Shown: in pieces, positions 8,890 to 15,934 of the stretch
How the letters are laid out: every line of letters starts with the position of its first letter
Position numbering within the stretch: position 1 is the stretch's first letter
DNA from: Corallococcus interemptor
Lineage (GTDB): Bacteria > Myxococcota > Myxococcia > Myxococcales > Myxococcaceae
Direction of reading: 5' to 3'
Assembly (NCBI RefSeq): GCF_003668875.1
Contig: NZ_RAWM01000011.1
Location: forward strand, 1-64,000
DNA length: 64,000 bases
Translations under genes and position numbers: made by a program
The notes under the pieces: generated by a model
What the model was told of the DNA's origin: nothing
What the model saw: only the letters and a program-made list of their open reading frames with translations
The model's database searches: none

Positions 8890-9405
8890 TCAAGGCGCGG
8901 GCGTCACGCCCACGGTCCGTGTCTTGCCATCCGGGTCCACCTCCAGCTTGAGGCGCGGGGTGCCCTGGGCGTCGTGGATGACGATGCTCGCGACGCCGTT
9001 CTCCACGCCCATCGTGATGCGCTCCTTCCAGTCATGCCGGAAGGTGATGGTGGGCTTTCCCTTTTCCAAGGCCATGCACATGGCCTCGTAGCCCTCCTCG
9101 CTGTCGAAGCAGAGCCCGCGGAAGTCAATGGAGTCGAGCATCCCCAGCCCTCCAATCTCCTGCCCGGTGGGGCTCAGGAACTGGATGCCGTAGGCGGTGA
9201 CGGCGCGCTTGAGGCCCTGGGGGTTGGGCATCGGCGCGGCGATGCGCACGCGCGTCTGGCCATTCTCGTCGACGATGTTCAGCTCCCGGACGGAGAGGGA
9301 CTCCGCGGGGCGGGGCGCGGCGGCGCCTCCCGTACACGCGCTCATGATCAGCGCGGAAGAGGAGACGGCTGCCAACGCGAACGGACGGAAGGTGGAAGGG
9401 GTCAT
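8890..9405 (-). CDS. hypothetical lipoprotein
   Basis: 171 residues with a lipoprotein signal peptide (hydrophobic core, lipobox ALIMSAC, cysteine 24). The mature part has ENGQTRVRIAAPMPNPQ, a segment resembling bacterial envelope proteins that carry beta-strand DxxGxxR repeats, and a second such repeat DAQGTPRLKLEVDPDGK near the C-terminus. Function unknown. It is convergent with the signalling operon and lies 85 bp downstream of the lytic transglycosylase gene on the same strand. Confidence 0.75.
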   Translation of the reverse strand: MTPSTFRPFALAAVSSSALIMSACTGGAAAPRPAESLSVRELNIVDENGQTRVRIAAPMPNPQGLKRAVTAYGIQFLSPTGQEIGGLGMLDSIDFRGLCFDSEEGYEAMCMALEKGKPTITFRHDWKERITMGVENGVASIVIHDAQGTPRLKLEVDPDGKTRTVGVTPAP

Positions 9406-9490
9406 GCGGCGGAAGCTAGACGCCGGCTCCGCCTCTGTCCCCCGGGGGATTCCATCCTTCCGTCACGGGTATGTCATGGGCACGGCGCCT

Positions 9491-10411
9491 TCAAGCGGGC
9501 AGCGTGCCCTGGCCGGTGGCCAGCGTGTTCATGAAGGACTTCACCTTCCGCACGTAGGTGGCGTCGCCGGTGCCGGCGGGGATGGCGTCCGGGTTGCTCC
9601 GGTCCACGCCGTTGGGGCCGGAGTTGTAGGCGCGCAGGGCCAGCTCATCGCTGCCGAACTGCTCCTTCATGTCCTTCATGTAGAAGGCGCCCGCCAGGAT
9701 GTTCGTCTCCGGGTCGGAGAGGTTCTTGCCCTGGAGCTCCGGGTGCCTGGCCTGCAGCTCCCCGAAGGTGTTGGGGTTGACCTGCATCAGGCCGGTGTCC
9801 GTGAGGCCGTTGCCGCCGTTCGTGGAGACGGCCTCCAGGTTGCCGCGCGACTCCTGCCAGATCTGCGCGGCCAGCATCTCCGCCGGCATGCCCGTCTTGG
9901 CGGAGGCGGACTCGATGGCGCCCCGGAACTTCTCCAGTCCCGGGGGCAGGTTGCCGCCCAGCTTGGAGCCGCCGCTCGAGGACACCGTCGGCCGCGAGGC
10001 CGCGGGGCCCACGACGCCGGTGTTGCCGTTGAGCGCCACGGGCGGCCGGGCCGACGAAGCCTGCGGCGTGAAGCTGCTGTCGGAGAAGGGCTGCGAACCC
10101 GTGCCGCACCTGCCACCCTCGGCGGCCTGGACCCCCTGCGCGCCGCCCGTCGCCTGCCCCAGCAGCTGAACGATGGACGTCAGCGCGGACAGCGTCTCCT
10201 GCAGCATCTTGCCCAGCTCCGCGCCCTTGCTGGAGCCGGCGTCGAAGCCGTCCTGCTGCAGCGCCGAGGACAGCCGCGAGCCCGGCTTCTGCGCCGGGGA
10301 GAACCCGCTCACGTTGCCGGCCTGGAGGTTGGCGGGACGGGCGCTGCCGGCGTCGTGAACCGGCATGCGGGACACGGGCGTGGAGGCGCTGCGAAGGGGC
10401 GAGATGGCCAT
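9491..10411 (-). CDS. SLT-fold lytic transglycosylase, sigma-54-driven
   Basis: 306 residues. The C-terminal half (about 160-306) is a soluble lytic transglycosylase domain that cleaves the MurNAc-GlcNAc bond of peptidoglycan; the catalytic glutamate is Glu187 in QIWQESRGN, followed by TDTGLMQVNPNTF, and later ILAGAFYMKDM and ALRAYNSGPNGVD. Residues 1-155 are low-complexity Ser/Pro/Gly-rich with a short helical part and no signal peptide, so it is not an ordinary Sec-exported enzyme. Start at the ATG giving MAISPLRSAS, with GAGGT 8 bases upstream. A sigma-54 promoter (10465-10480) and tandem dyads lie upstream, shared in design with the genes at 57629 and 58873. Confidence 0.9.
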   Translation of the reverse strand: MAISPLRSASTPVSRMPVHDAGSARPANLQAGNVSGFSPAQKPGSRLSSALQQDGFDAGSSKGAELGKMLQETLSALTSIVQLLGQATGGAQGVQAAEGGRCGTGSQPFSDSSFTPQASSARPPVALNGNTGVVGPAASRPTVSSSGGSKLGGNLPPGLEKFRGAIESASAKTGMPAEMLAAQIWQESRGNLEAVSTNGGNGLTDTGLMQVNPNTFGELQARHPELQGKNLSDPETNILAGAFYMKDMKEQFGSDELALRAYNSGPNGVDRSNPDAIPAGTGDATYVRKVKSFMNTLATGQGTLPA

Positions 10412-10464
10412 GGCGGGGACCTCGAAAGGGATTGGGTTTCGGGTGAAGCGATGCCAGAGCCCAT

Positions 10465-10480
10465 AGCAGCCGCTGTGCCA
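10465..10480 (-). promoter_or_regulatory. sigma-54 (-24/-12) promoter of the lytic transglycosylase gene
   Basis: On the minus strand TGGCACAGCGGCTGCT matches the consensus TGGCAC-N5-TTGCW with invariant GG and GC ten bases apart. Transcription would start near 10454, giving a leader of about 43 bases. Confidence 0.8.
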
Positions 10481-10555
10481 GTCCCCGGAAGCCGGCGGGC
10501 CGCGCACAACCCACGGTTTTCACGAGCCTCCCGAAGGGCCCCAAGGCCCGCGCCT

Positions 10556-10592
10556 GGTGACTGCGGTCACCGGTCCGATGCCCACCGTCATC
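10556..10592. promoter_or_regulatory. tandem enhancer dyads for the promoter at 10465-10480
   Basis: Two 16-bp dyads 21 bp apart. Proximal site 10556-10571 is a perfect palindrome (GGTGAC-N4-GTCACC); distal site 10577-10592 reads GATGCC-N4-GTCATC on the plus strand, one mismatch from the pattern GRTGAC-N4-GTCAYC. The proximal edge is 76 bp from the -24 GG. Probable binding sites of a sigma-54 activator. Confidence 0.7.
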
Positions 10593-10637
10593 AGCCGGAC
10601 CCAGCGCCATTCGCGGCATGACAGCGGGGAGGGCGTC

Positions 10638-11609
10638 GTGCAGAACGCGTGCATGGCCGACATCACCCACCGCACTGTCCGGACGAACGGCATCCACCTG
10701 CACCTGTCGGAGGCCGGCCAGGGGCCGCTGGTGCTGCTGCTCCACGGCTGGCCGGAGTCGGGGTACTCGTGGCGCCACCAGCTCGCGGCGCTCGCGGAGG
10801 CCGGCTACCACGCGGTGGCGCCCGACGTTCGCGGCTACGGGCAGAGCGACCGGCCGGAGCCCGTCGAGGCCTACAGCATGAAGCAGCTGCTGGCGGACTG
10901 GGTGGGCCTGCTCGATGCGCTGGGGGAGAAGACCGCGGTGGTGGTGGGCCACGACTGGGGCGCGGCGATGGCGTGGACCTGCGCCGCGCTGCACCCGGAC
11001 CGCTTCCGCGCCGTCGTGGGCCTGAGCGTGCCGTACCTGGGCCGCGCGCCCCTGCCGCCGACGCAGCTCTTCCGGAGCATGTTCAAGGACACGTGGGTCT
11101 ACCTCCTCTACTTCCAGGCGCCGGGCGTCGCCGAGGCGGAGTTCGAAGCGGACGTCCCGAGGACGGTCCGCACCATCCTGGCCGGCGCCCCCGGCTTCGA
11201 TTCGCGAGGCCTGGTCGACCCGGCCCGCCGCAAGGGCGACGGTTTCCTCACCGGCCTCGATGTGCCGGACTCGCTGCCCGCGTGGCTGACGGAGGCGGAC
11301 CTCGCGCACTTCGCGAAGGAGCTGGAGCACAGCGGCTTCCGGGGCGGGCTCAATCGCTATCGGAACATGGACCGCGACTGGGAGGAGCTGCCCGAACTCG
11401 CGACCGCCCTCATCCGGCAGCCCGCCCTGTTCCTCATCGGGGAGAAGGATCCGGGCCGCGGCTTCTCTCCGGTGGACCCCATGAAGGCGCTGGTGCCCGG
11501 GCTCCGGGACCTGGTGGTCATTCCCGGCGCGGGCCACTGGCTCCAGCAGGAGCGTCCGCAGGAGGTGAACGCCGCCCTGCTGGCGTTCCTGAAGTCACTG
11601 CCCGCGTAG
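10638..11609 (+). CDS. alpha/beta hydrolase, epoxide-hydrolase-like
   Basis: 323 residues. Oxyanion motif LLLHGWPES near residue 40, nucleophile elbow VVGHDWGAAMAW with the aspartate nucleophile typical of epoxide hydrolases and dehalogenases, two lid tyrosine candidates, and the catalytic histidine in PGAGHWLQQERP near the C-terminus with acid EKDPG upstream. This points to soluble epoxide hydrolysis or a related ester/halide hydrolysis. GTG at 10638 is preferred because GGGGAGG lies 6 bases upstream; an ATG at 10653 (MADITHR) is the alternative. Its 3' end overlaps the antisense epimerase stub by 15 bp. Substrate unknown. Confidence 0.85.
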   Translation: MQNACMADITHRTVRTNGIHLHLSEAGQGPLVLLLHGWPESGYSWRHQLAALAEAGYHAVAPDVRGYGQSDRPEPVEAYSMKQLLADWVGLLDALGEKTAVVVGHDWGAAMAWTCAALHPDRFRAVVGLSVPYLGRAPLPPTQLFRSMFKDTWVYLLYFQAPGVAEAEFEADVPRTVRTILAGAPGFDSRGLVDPARRKGDGFLTGLDVPDSLPAWLTEADLAHFAKELEHSGFRGGLNRYRNMDRDWEELPELATALIRQPALFLIGEKDPGRGFSPVDPMKALVPGLRDLVVIPGAGHWLQQERPQEVNAALLAFLKSLPA

Positions 11610-11726
11610 CAAACCCAGACGCTGAAGGCTCTCACCGGTGCGCACCTGATGGCCCGCGGCCAGCAGCTGCGCGATGCAATGCCCACCGATGAAGCCAGAC
11701 CCGCCGGTGACCAGGACCGTGCTCAT
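11595..11726 (-). pseudogene. truncated NAD(P)-dependent epimerase/SDR, N-terminal stub
   Basis: MSTVLVTGGSGFIGGHCIAQ and LLAAGHQVRT form the first beta-alpha-beta unit of an extended-SDR epimerase/dehydrogenase (intact TGGSGFIG dinucleotide motif), but homology stops after about 30 residues near 11640 and the frame ends after 43. Families of this type run to about 340 residues, so nearly 90 percent is missing. The break coincides with the 3' end of the convergent hydrolase gene, suggesting a deletion or insertion endpoint. Confidence 0.7.
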
Positions 11727-11803
11727 CGCCGCCTCGCGTTCATGTTCATGCACGGGAGTCTGTCCGCGACCCCGGCGAAGGTGAACGGCCAGATTCCGCA
11801 AGG

Positions 11804-11826
11804 GCCGTGAAGCCCACCTTCACGGC
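11804..11826 (-). terminator. hairpin directly after the reverse transcriptase stop
   Basis: GCCGTGAA and TTCACGGC form a perfect 8-bp stem with a 7-base loop starting one base after the stop codon. No long U tract follows, so a Rho-independent terminator is plausible but not certain; the stem is symmetrical and would also form on the other strand. Confidence 0.45.
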
Positions 11827-11827
11827 T

Positions 11828-13156
11828 TCAGTCCCAAGCAATCCGGTCGAAGAGCGCGCGCAGCCTGGCGCCGCGCGCGGGGTGGAGGTACGTCACCCAG
11901 GCAATCCTTCCGAGCAGGTGCGCGCGGAAGTCGGGATGGCCGCCGGTGTTCTGGCTGGCCGGCCCCCGGGTGCGGCACAGGTGCAGGACGGCCTTCAGCC
12001 GGTCGTAGTCCTCGCGGCGGAGGTTGGGGTGCTCATTCACCACCACGCCCGCGAGCCACTGCTGGTGGCCTTTGGACATCACCCGCGTCTTGTCCTCACG
12101 AACCGTGAAGCCCTCGTCGCGCACGATGCGGCGCACGCTCCGAAGGAGGCGGCGGATGCTCCCGGGCCTCGCGGCGTCCGCTGAGAACGCCAGGTCGTCC
12201 GCGTAGCGCGTGTAACGCATGCCCAGGACACCCGCGAGCGCGGACAGCCGGACGTCCAGCCGGTACGCGGCGAGGTTGGCGAGCGCGGGCGACGTCGGCG
12301 CTCCCTGCGGCAGGTGGCGCGACTCCAGCCTCCGGCCCAGGAGCCAACGCGATTCCACCTCCTGGGCGTGGGTTGGCTTCCGGGCCTGCGCGACCACCGC
12401 CCCTGGCGTCCGGTTCGTGCAGAGCCCCACCAGTGCCCCCGCCACCCCATCCGGATATCCGGCGGCGCGGAACACGCCCCAGAGCCTCGGTGGCCGCACG
12501 GAGAGGAAGAAGTCCTCCAGGTCCAGCCGCACGACGACCGCCTGGCGCGTATGGGGTTCGACGAAGCCTCGGATCCCCCGGCCTTTCACGAAGCCATGCG
12601 CCGCTTCGTGCGGAGGAATCCGGTCCAGGATGCAGTGGAGCACCTTGCGCTGGAGCCTCGCGAGCTCCTCACCGGGCTGCTCCAGCAGCCGCTGCCCGCC
12701 GCTGCGTTTGGGAATCCAGGTGTAGCCATAGCGCCGCCAGCGCCCGGGAGAGGTCCTGTGCTCCAATCCCTTTCCATCCGCCAGCCAGTCAAGCTGGGCA
12801 TCCGTCACCCCCAGCCACGCCGCGAGGTCCGCCTGGGTGGGCAGGGCTGGAACGGGCCACGGGGCGCGGCCCATCTGAGGCTCGGCGGTGAGCCAGCGAA
12901 GAAGCCGCACCGGCGCGGTCGGGTTCGCGCAGGCCTGCTTCAACGCGGGCCGCGTCGCGAGTATCTCCGCGAGCAACTCCAGCCTGTCGTGCGGTGGCCG
13001 GGGAAAGAACCGCAGCGTGCTTCGCGCGAGCGACGCGAGCCACGGGAACCGGCCGCCGACGACTTCGGCTCCGTTCGCGATGAGCCCGGCGCGCGTCCAG
13101 GGCGCCGCGAGGAAGGCGGACGCGAGCGCCTTCGCCACCACGTTCCGTTCACTCAT
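11828..13156 (-). CDS. retron-type reverse transcriptase
   Basis: 442 residues. Residues 1-140 are a helical N-terminal extension; 140-440 are a reverse transcriptase palm and X/thumb region: WIPKRSGGQRLLEQP, AAHGFVKGRGI, the first catalytic aspartate in RLDLEDFF (212), LPQGAPTSPALANL (282-295), the active-site YADD (318-321) and DKTRVM (355-360). Overall pattern and length match myxobacterial retron RTs such as Mx162 (485) and Mx65 (427). Two retron signatures are altered: FVEPH (198-202) stands where NAXXH is usual and LAG (368-370) where VTG is usual. I place the start at 13156 because the ATG at 13174 lies inside the a2 repeat of the upstream ncRNA. No accessory effector gene is adjacent on either side. 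Confidence 0.92.
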   Translation of the reverse strand: MSERNVVAKALASAFLAAPWTRAGLIANGAEVVGGRFPWLASLARSTLRFFPRPPHDRLELLAEILATRPALKQACANPTAPVRLLRWLTAEPQMGRAPWPVPALPTQADLAAWLGVTDAQLDWLADGKGLEHRTSPGRWRRYGYTWIPKRSGGQRLLEQPGEELARLQRKVLHCILDRIPPHEAAHGFVKGRGIRGFVEPHTRQAVVVRLDLEDFFLSVRPPRLWGVFRAAGYPDGVAGALVGLCTNRTPGAVVAQARKPTHAQEVESRWLLGRRLESRHLPQGAPTSPALANLAAYRLDVRLSALAGVLGMRYTRYADDLAFSADAARPGSIRRLLRSVRRIVRDEGFTVREDKTRVMSKGHQQWLAGVVVNEHPNLRREDYDRLKAVLHLCRTRGPASQNTGGHPDFRAHLLGRIAWVTYLHPARGARLRALFDRIAWD

Positions 13157-13168
13157 CCGGCACGCATC

Positions 13169-13351
13169 CGCCATGCGGCGGCCCGGTCCCACCTGTCCCG
13201 TCTGGCGTGGCCAGCGTCGCGGCTTGCCGCGAGGTCGGCCATGCGTGGGGAAGTGCTCCGCTTGAAGAATCCCCGGGGGTACCCCGGAGAGGCAGGGGAC
13301 CGTGTCGCCACGGACCGTCTACCTGCTGGGTTTCCAGACCGCCGCATGACG
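13169..13351 (-). ncRNA. retron msr-msd RNA (template and primer for msDNA)
   Basis: Reading the minus strand, a1 (13351-13334, CGTCATGCGGCGGTCTGG) pairs with a2 (13186-13169, CCGGGCCGCCGCATGGCG) over 18 consecutive positions, 15 Watson-Crick and 3 G-U. Seven bases after a1 is AGC (13327-13325), the usual branch-G context, so G13326 is the candidate priming guanosine. Then come msr hairpin 1 (13316-13297: CCGTG/CACGG with a GCGA loop), msr hairpin 2 (13290-13270: 9-bp stem, UAC loop), and a long msd hairpin (13249-13188: outer CCCAC/GTGGG, middle TGGCC/GGCCA, inner TCGCGG/CCGCGA, CAAG loop) ending one base before a2. Order, polarity and position just upstream of the RT fit a retron. Predicted msDNA is roughly 60-75 nucleotides. 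Confidence 0.8.
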
Positions 13352-13419
13352 CGAGCCACGGTACACGGCAACCCCTGCCGCGGTCGAGCCGCGAGGACTT
13401 CACGGCGGGCCGCCAGCCT

Positions 13420-14157
13420 TCAGTCCTGCGCGGTGGGACGGACAATCACCTCGCCCACGTCCACGTCCGCGGGCTGCTCGATGGCGAAGGCCATGGCGCG
13501 GGCAATCGCCTCCGGCGCGATCGCGAGCCTGTCCTTGACCTCCTCGAACCGGGCCCGGAGCTCCGGATTCTTCACGTGCTCCAGGAAGTTCGTCCGGGTC
13601 ATCCCCGGGGAGATGACCGTCACCCGCAGCCTGGGGCCCGCCTCCTGGCGCAGCCCTTCGGAGATGGCGCGCACGGCGAACTTCGTCCCGGCGTAGACCG
13701 CCTGTCCGGGCACGATCCGGTGCGCCGAGGTCGACGCGGTGTTGATGAAGTGCCCGAAGCCCTGCTCGCGAAAGACAGGCAGCGCGGCGGCGATGCCGTA
13801 CAGCACGCCCTTGATGTTGGTGTCGATCAGCTCCTCCCAGTCGTCGACGCGCAGGTCGTCCAGCGGCGAGGTGGCCAGGCTGCCCGCGTTGTTGATGAGC
13901 ACGTCCAGCTTGCCGTACCGCTCGCGGGCCAGGCGGACGAGCCCGGCGACGTCCTCGCGCCGCCTCACGTCGGTCCGCGCGCAGAGGGCTTCGCCCCCTG
14001 CCGTCCGGATGCGCTCCACCACCGGGTCCAGCCGCTCCGTCCGCCGCGCGCCGAGCACGACCTTCGCTCCGCGCTCCGCGAGCAGCAGCGCCGCGGCTTC
14101 GCCAATGCCGGTGCTGGCTCCGGTGATGGCAATGACCTTGTCCTGGATGCCTGACAT
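13420..14157 (-). CDS. short-chain dehydrogenase/reductase (classical SDR)
   Basis: 245 residues, the usual classical-SDR size. TGASTGIG (13-20) binds NAD(P), NNAG near residue 88 stabilises the fold, and the catalytic Ser-Tyr-Lys appear as TASTSAH and YAGTK. An arginine pair after the first strand (GARRTERL) suggests NADP preference. Cytoplasmic oxidoreductase of unknown substrate. It is divergent from an AraC regulator across a 152-bp region with a nested palindrome, which suggests control by that regulator. The retron lies downstream on the same strand, so read-through into it is possible. Confidence 0.9.
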   Translation of the reverse strand: MSGIQDKVIAITGASTGIGEAAALLLAERGAKVVLGARRTERLDPVVERIRTAGGEALCARTDVRRREDVAGLVRLARERYGKLDVLINNAGSLATSPLDDLRVDDWEELIDTNIKGVLYGIAAALPVFREQGFGHFINTASTSAHRIVPGQAVYAGTKFAVRAISEGLRQEAGPRLRVTVISPGMTRTNFLEHVKNPELRARFEEVKDRLAIAPEAIARAMAFAIEQPADVDVGEVIVRPTAQD

Positions 14158-14232
14158 GACGCCCTCCTGCCCGGCCAGGTGAGGGGAGGGCCGGGCCTGC
14201 GATGCGAGACGTAGCCATGCCGGGGCGCGCCG

Positions 14233-14279
14233 GGCTTGGACGTTGTTGACCTGCCGTGCACGTCAACTTCGCCCAAGCC
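14233..14279. promoter_or_regulatory. nested symmetric operator between SDR and AraC genes
   Basis: GGCTTGG (14233-14239), GTTGAC (14245-14250), GTCAAC (14262-14267) and CCAAGCC (14273-14279) form two concentric inverted repeats with the same centre (14256) and equal 5-base spacers. The 47-bp symmetric arrangement lies in the divergent SDR/AraC promoter region and probably binds the AraC product. Confidence 0.6.
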
Positions 14280-14309
14280 AGGGGGGACGCCCGTCCCTAG
14301 AATCCAACC

Positions 14310-15152
14310 GTGACCGCGCTCTCTCACGCCGTCGTGGATGGCCCCCTGTCCATCCAGACCTCTCTCTTCCCGGAGCTGCCGGGCTTGCGGCTGGTGCGCT
14401 ACCGGACGGACGGGCGGCTGCTGCGCTCCGTGAAGGAGCGTTTCTCCGTGATGCTGACGCAGCGGGGGCACTCGGAGTGGTGGGGGCGGGGCAAGGTCCA
14501 TTCCTCCTCACCCCGCACGGTCGACCTCAAGCAGATGGGCGAGGTGCACCGGGACCTGCGCCGTGACGGACCCGCCCGGTTCCAGGTCATCGCCTTCGAC
14601 GAATCCCTCGTCGCCGAGGCCCGCGAGGCGCTGGGCGCGCCGGCCTCCGCCCGGCTTCGCCAGCTCCAACTCGAAACAGCCCAGCCCTCGGCGGCCGCGT
14701 TCGTGCGACTCCACGCCGTGCTGGACGCGGGCCTGGAGGGACGCGCCAGCGCGCTCGCGCTCCAGACGGCCCTGGCTGAATCCCTCTCCGCGCTGGTCGG
14801 ATGTCTGGACCCCTCGGGCGCAGTGGAGCAGCGCTACCGGTGGCCCATCCGGCGCGTGGTGGAGGCCCTGCACGAAGCCATTCCACAGGGCATCACCCTG
14901 GAGTCACTGGCCCAGCAGGTGGGCTGGAACCGGTTCCACCTGTGCCGCGCCTTCCGCGAGGAACTGGGCATGCCTCCGCACACCTACCTCACCCACCTGC
15001 GCGTCTCGCGAGCGCAGCGGCTGCTGTCACAGGGACTGGCGCCCGCGGAGGTCGCCCTCCAGGTCGGGCTCTGTGATCAGAGTCAGCTCAACCGGCACTT
15101 CAAGCGCATCGTCGGCATCACCCCGGGGCAGTTCGCGCGCGCCGTGCACTGA
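14310..15152 (+). CDS. AraC-family transcriptional regulator
   Basis: 280 residues. The N-terminal 170 residues are a sensing domain without a recognisable ligand motif; the C-terminal 100 carry two helix-turn-helix units, ITLESLAQQVGWNRFHLCRAF and the signature PAEVALQVGLCDQSQLNRHFKRIVGITPGQF. GTG at 14310 is the first start in frame and no better ATG follows. Divergent orientation with the SDR gene and the operator between them suggest it regulates that gene and itself. Confidence 0.9.
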   Translation: MTALSHAVVDGPLSIQTSLFPELPGLRLVRYRTDGRLLRSVKERFSVMLTQRGHSEWWGRGKVHSSSPRTVDLKQMGEVHRDLRRDGPARFQVIAFDESLVAEAREALGAPASARLRQLQLETAQPSAAAFVRLHAVLDAGLEGRASALALQTALAESLSALVGCLDPSGAVEQRYRWPIRRVVEALHEAIPQGITLESLAQQVGWNRFHLCRAFREELGMPPHTYLTHLRVSRAQRLLSQGLAPAEVALQVGLCDQSQLNRHFKRIVGITPGQFARAVH

Positions 15153-15164
15153 GTGCGGCAGGTG

Positions 15165-15554
15165 CTACCGGAGGCCTTCCCGGAAGACGGCTTCAATGTT
15201 GTTGCCGTCCGGATCCAGCACGAAGGCGGCGTAGTACCCGGAGGGATAGCCCTTCTCGACGCCGCGCAGTCCGGGCGGTCCGTTGTCGGTCCCGCCCGCC
15301 GCCACCGCGGCCGCGTGGAAGGCGTCGACCTGGGCGCGGCTCGTGGCGGCGAAGGCCGTGTGCTGCTTCACGCCGTGGGGATGGAAGCGGTCGATCCAGA
15401 AGATGGGGTACTCCCGGCCGTAGCCAATGCCATCCGCGCCCGTCTCGGGGGGAAGCTGCATGGCACGGCGCAGTCCGAGCGCTCCCAGTGCCGCGTCGTA
15501 GAAGACCGCGGAACGTGCGACGTCCGCGACACCCATCCCCGTGTGGTCGAGCAT
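15165..15554 (-). CDS. VOC (glyoxalase/bleomycin-resistance fold) protein
   Basis: 129 residues forming two beta-alpha-beta-beta-beta modules. Metal-ligand positions are recognisable: His4 in LDHTGMGV, HTAF near residue 65 and glutamate in GNNIEAVFRE at the C-terminus. FVLDPDGNNIEAVF is the typical family ending. Likely a small metal-dependent lyase, dioxygenase or resistance protein; the substrate is unknown. It begins 5 bp after the stop of the M3-peptidase remnant on the same strand. Confidence 0.85.
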   Translation of the reverse strand: MLDHTGMGVADVARSAVFYDAALGALGLRRAMQLPPETGADGIGYGREYPIFWIDRFHPHGVKQHTAFAATSRAQVDAFHAAAVAAGGTDNGPPGLRGVEKGYPSGYYAAFVLDPDGNNIEAVFREGLR

Positions 15555-15559
15555 GGTCC

Positions 15560-15934
15560 TCAGTGTATGGGCGCGAAGCCCCGCTCGCGCATCAGGGCGT
15601 CGAGGGTCGCGTCCTTTCCACGAAACTTCCGGTAGCCCTCGAACGGATCGACGGTGTTGCCCACCGCCAGCACGTGCTCGCGCAGCCTCGCGGCCACCTT
15701 CGCGTCGTAGGCGCCTCCGGCTTCCTGGAACGCCTCGAACGCGTCCGACGCCAGCATGTCCGCCCAGAGATAGCGGTAGTAGCCCGCCGCGTACGCGTTG
15801 CTGGCGAAGACGTGCCCGAAGTGGGGCATGCGGAAGCGCATGCCGACCTCCACCGGTGCGCCCAGCCGCCGGAGCACGTCGCGCTCGAGCGCGTCCGGGT
15901 CGATTCGCTTCGCTCCCGCCAGGCCGGTGGCGGT
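15560..15934 (-). pseudogene. C-terminal remnant of an M3-family peptidase
   Basis: An open frame from a stop at 15937 encodes KRIDPDALERDVLRRLGAPV, then MPHFGHVF, AAGYYRYLWADMLASDAF and REHVLAVGNTVDPFEGYRKF, which is the C-terminal helical region of M3 metallopeptidases (Dcp/oligopeptidase A type). The HEXXH catalytic part and about 550 upstream residues are absent. Homology is lost upstream of about 15910, where an unrelated broken gene begins on the other strand. Probably not functional. Confidence 0.75.

Noticed and set aside
13157-13192. Longer RT start codons (GTG 13192, ATG 13174)
   Set aside because: Both lie in or before the a2 repeat of the ncRNA; the ATG at 13156 is the first start after it.
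13291-13379. Alternative inverted repeat (GGCAGGGG..CCGTGT with ACACGG..CCCCTGCC) as the retron a1/a2
   Set aside because: It encloses only 57 bases, too few for both msr and msd, and its downstream arm would open the msr hairpin at 13316-13297. The 13351/13186 pairing is longer and gives the full retron order.
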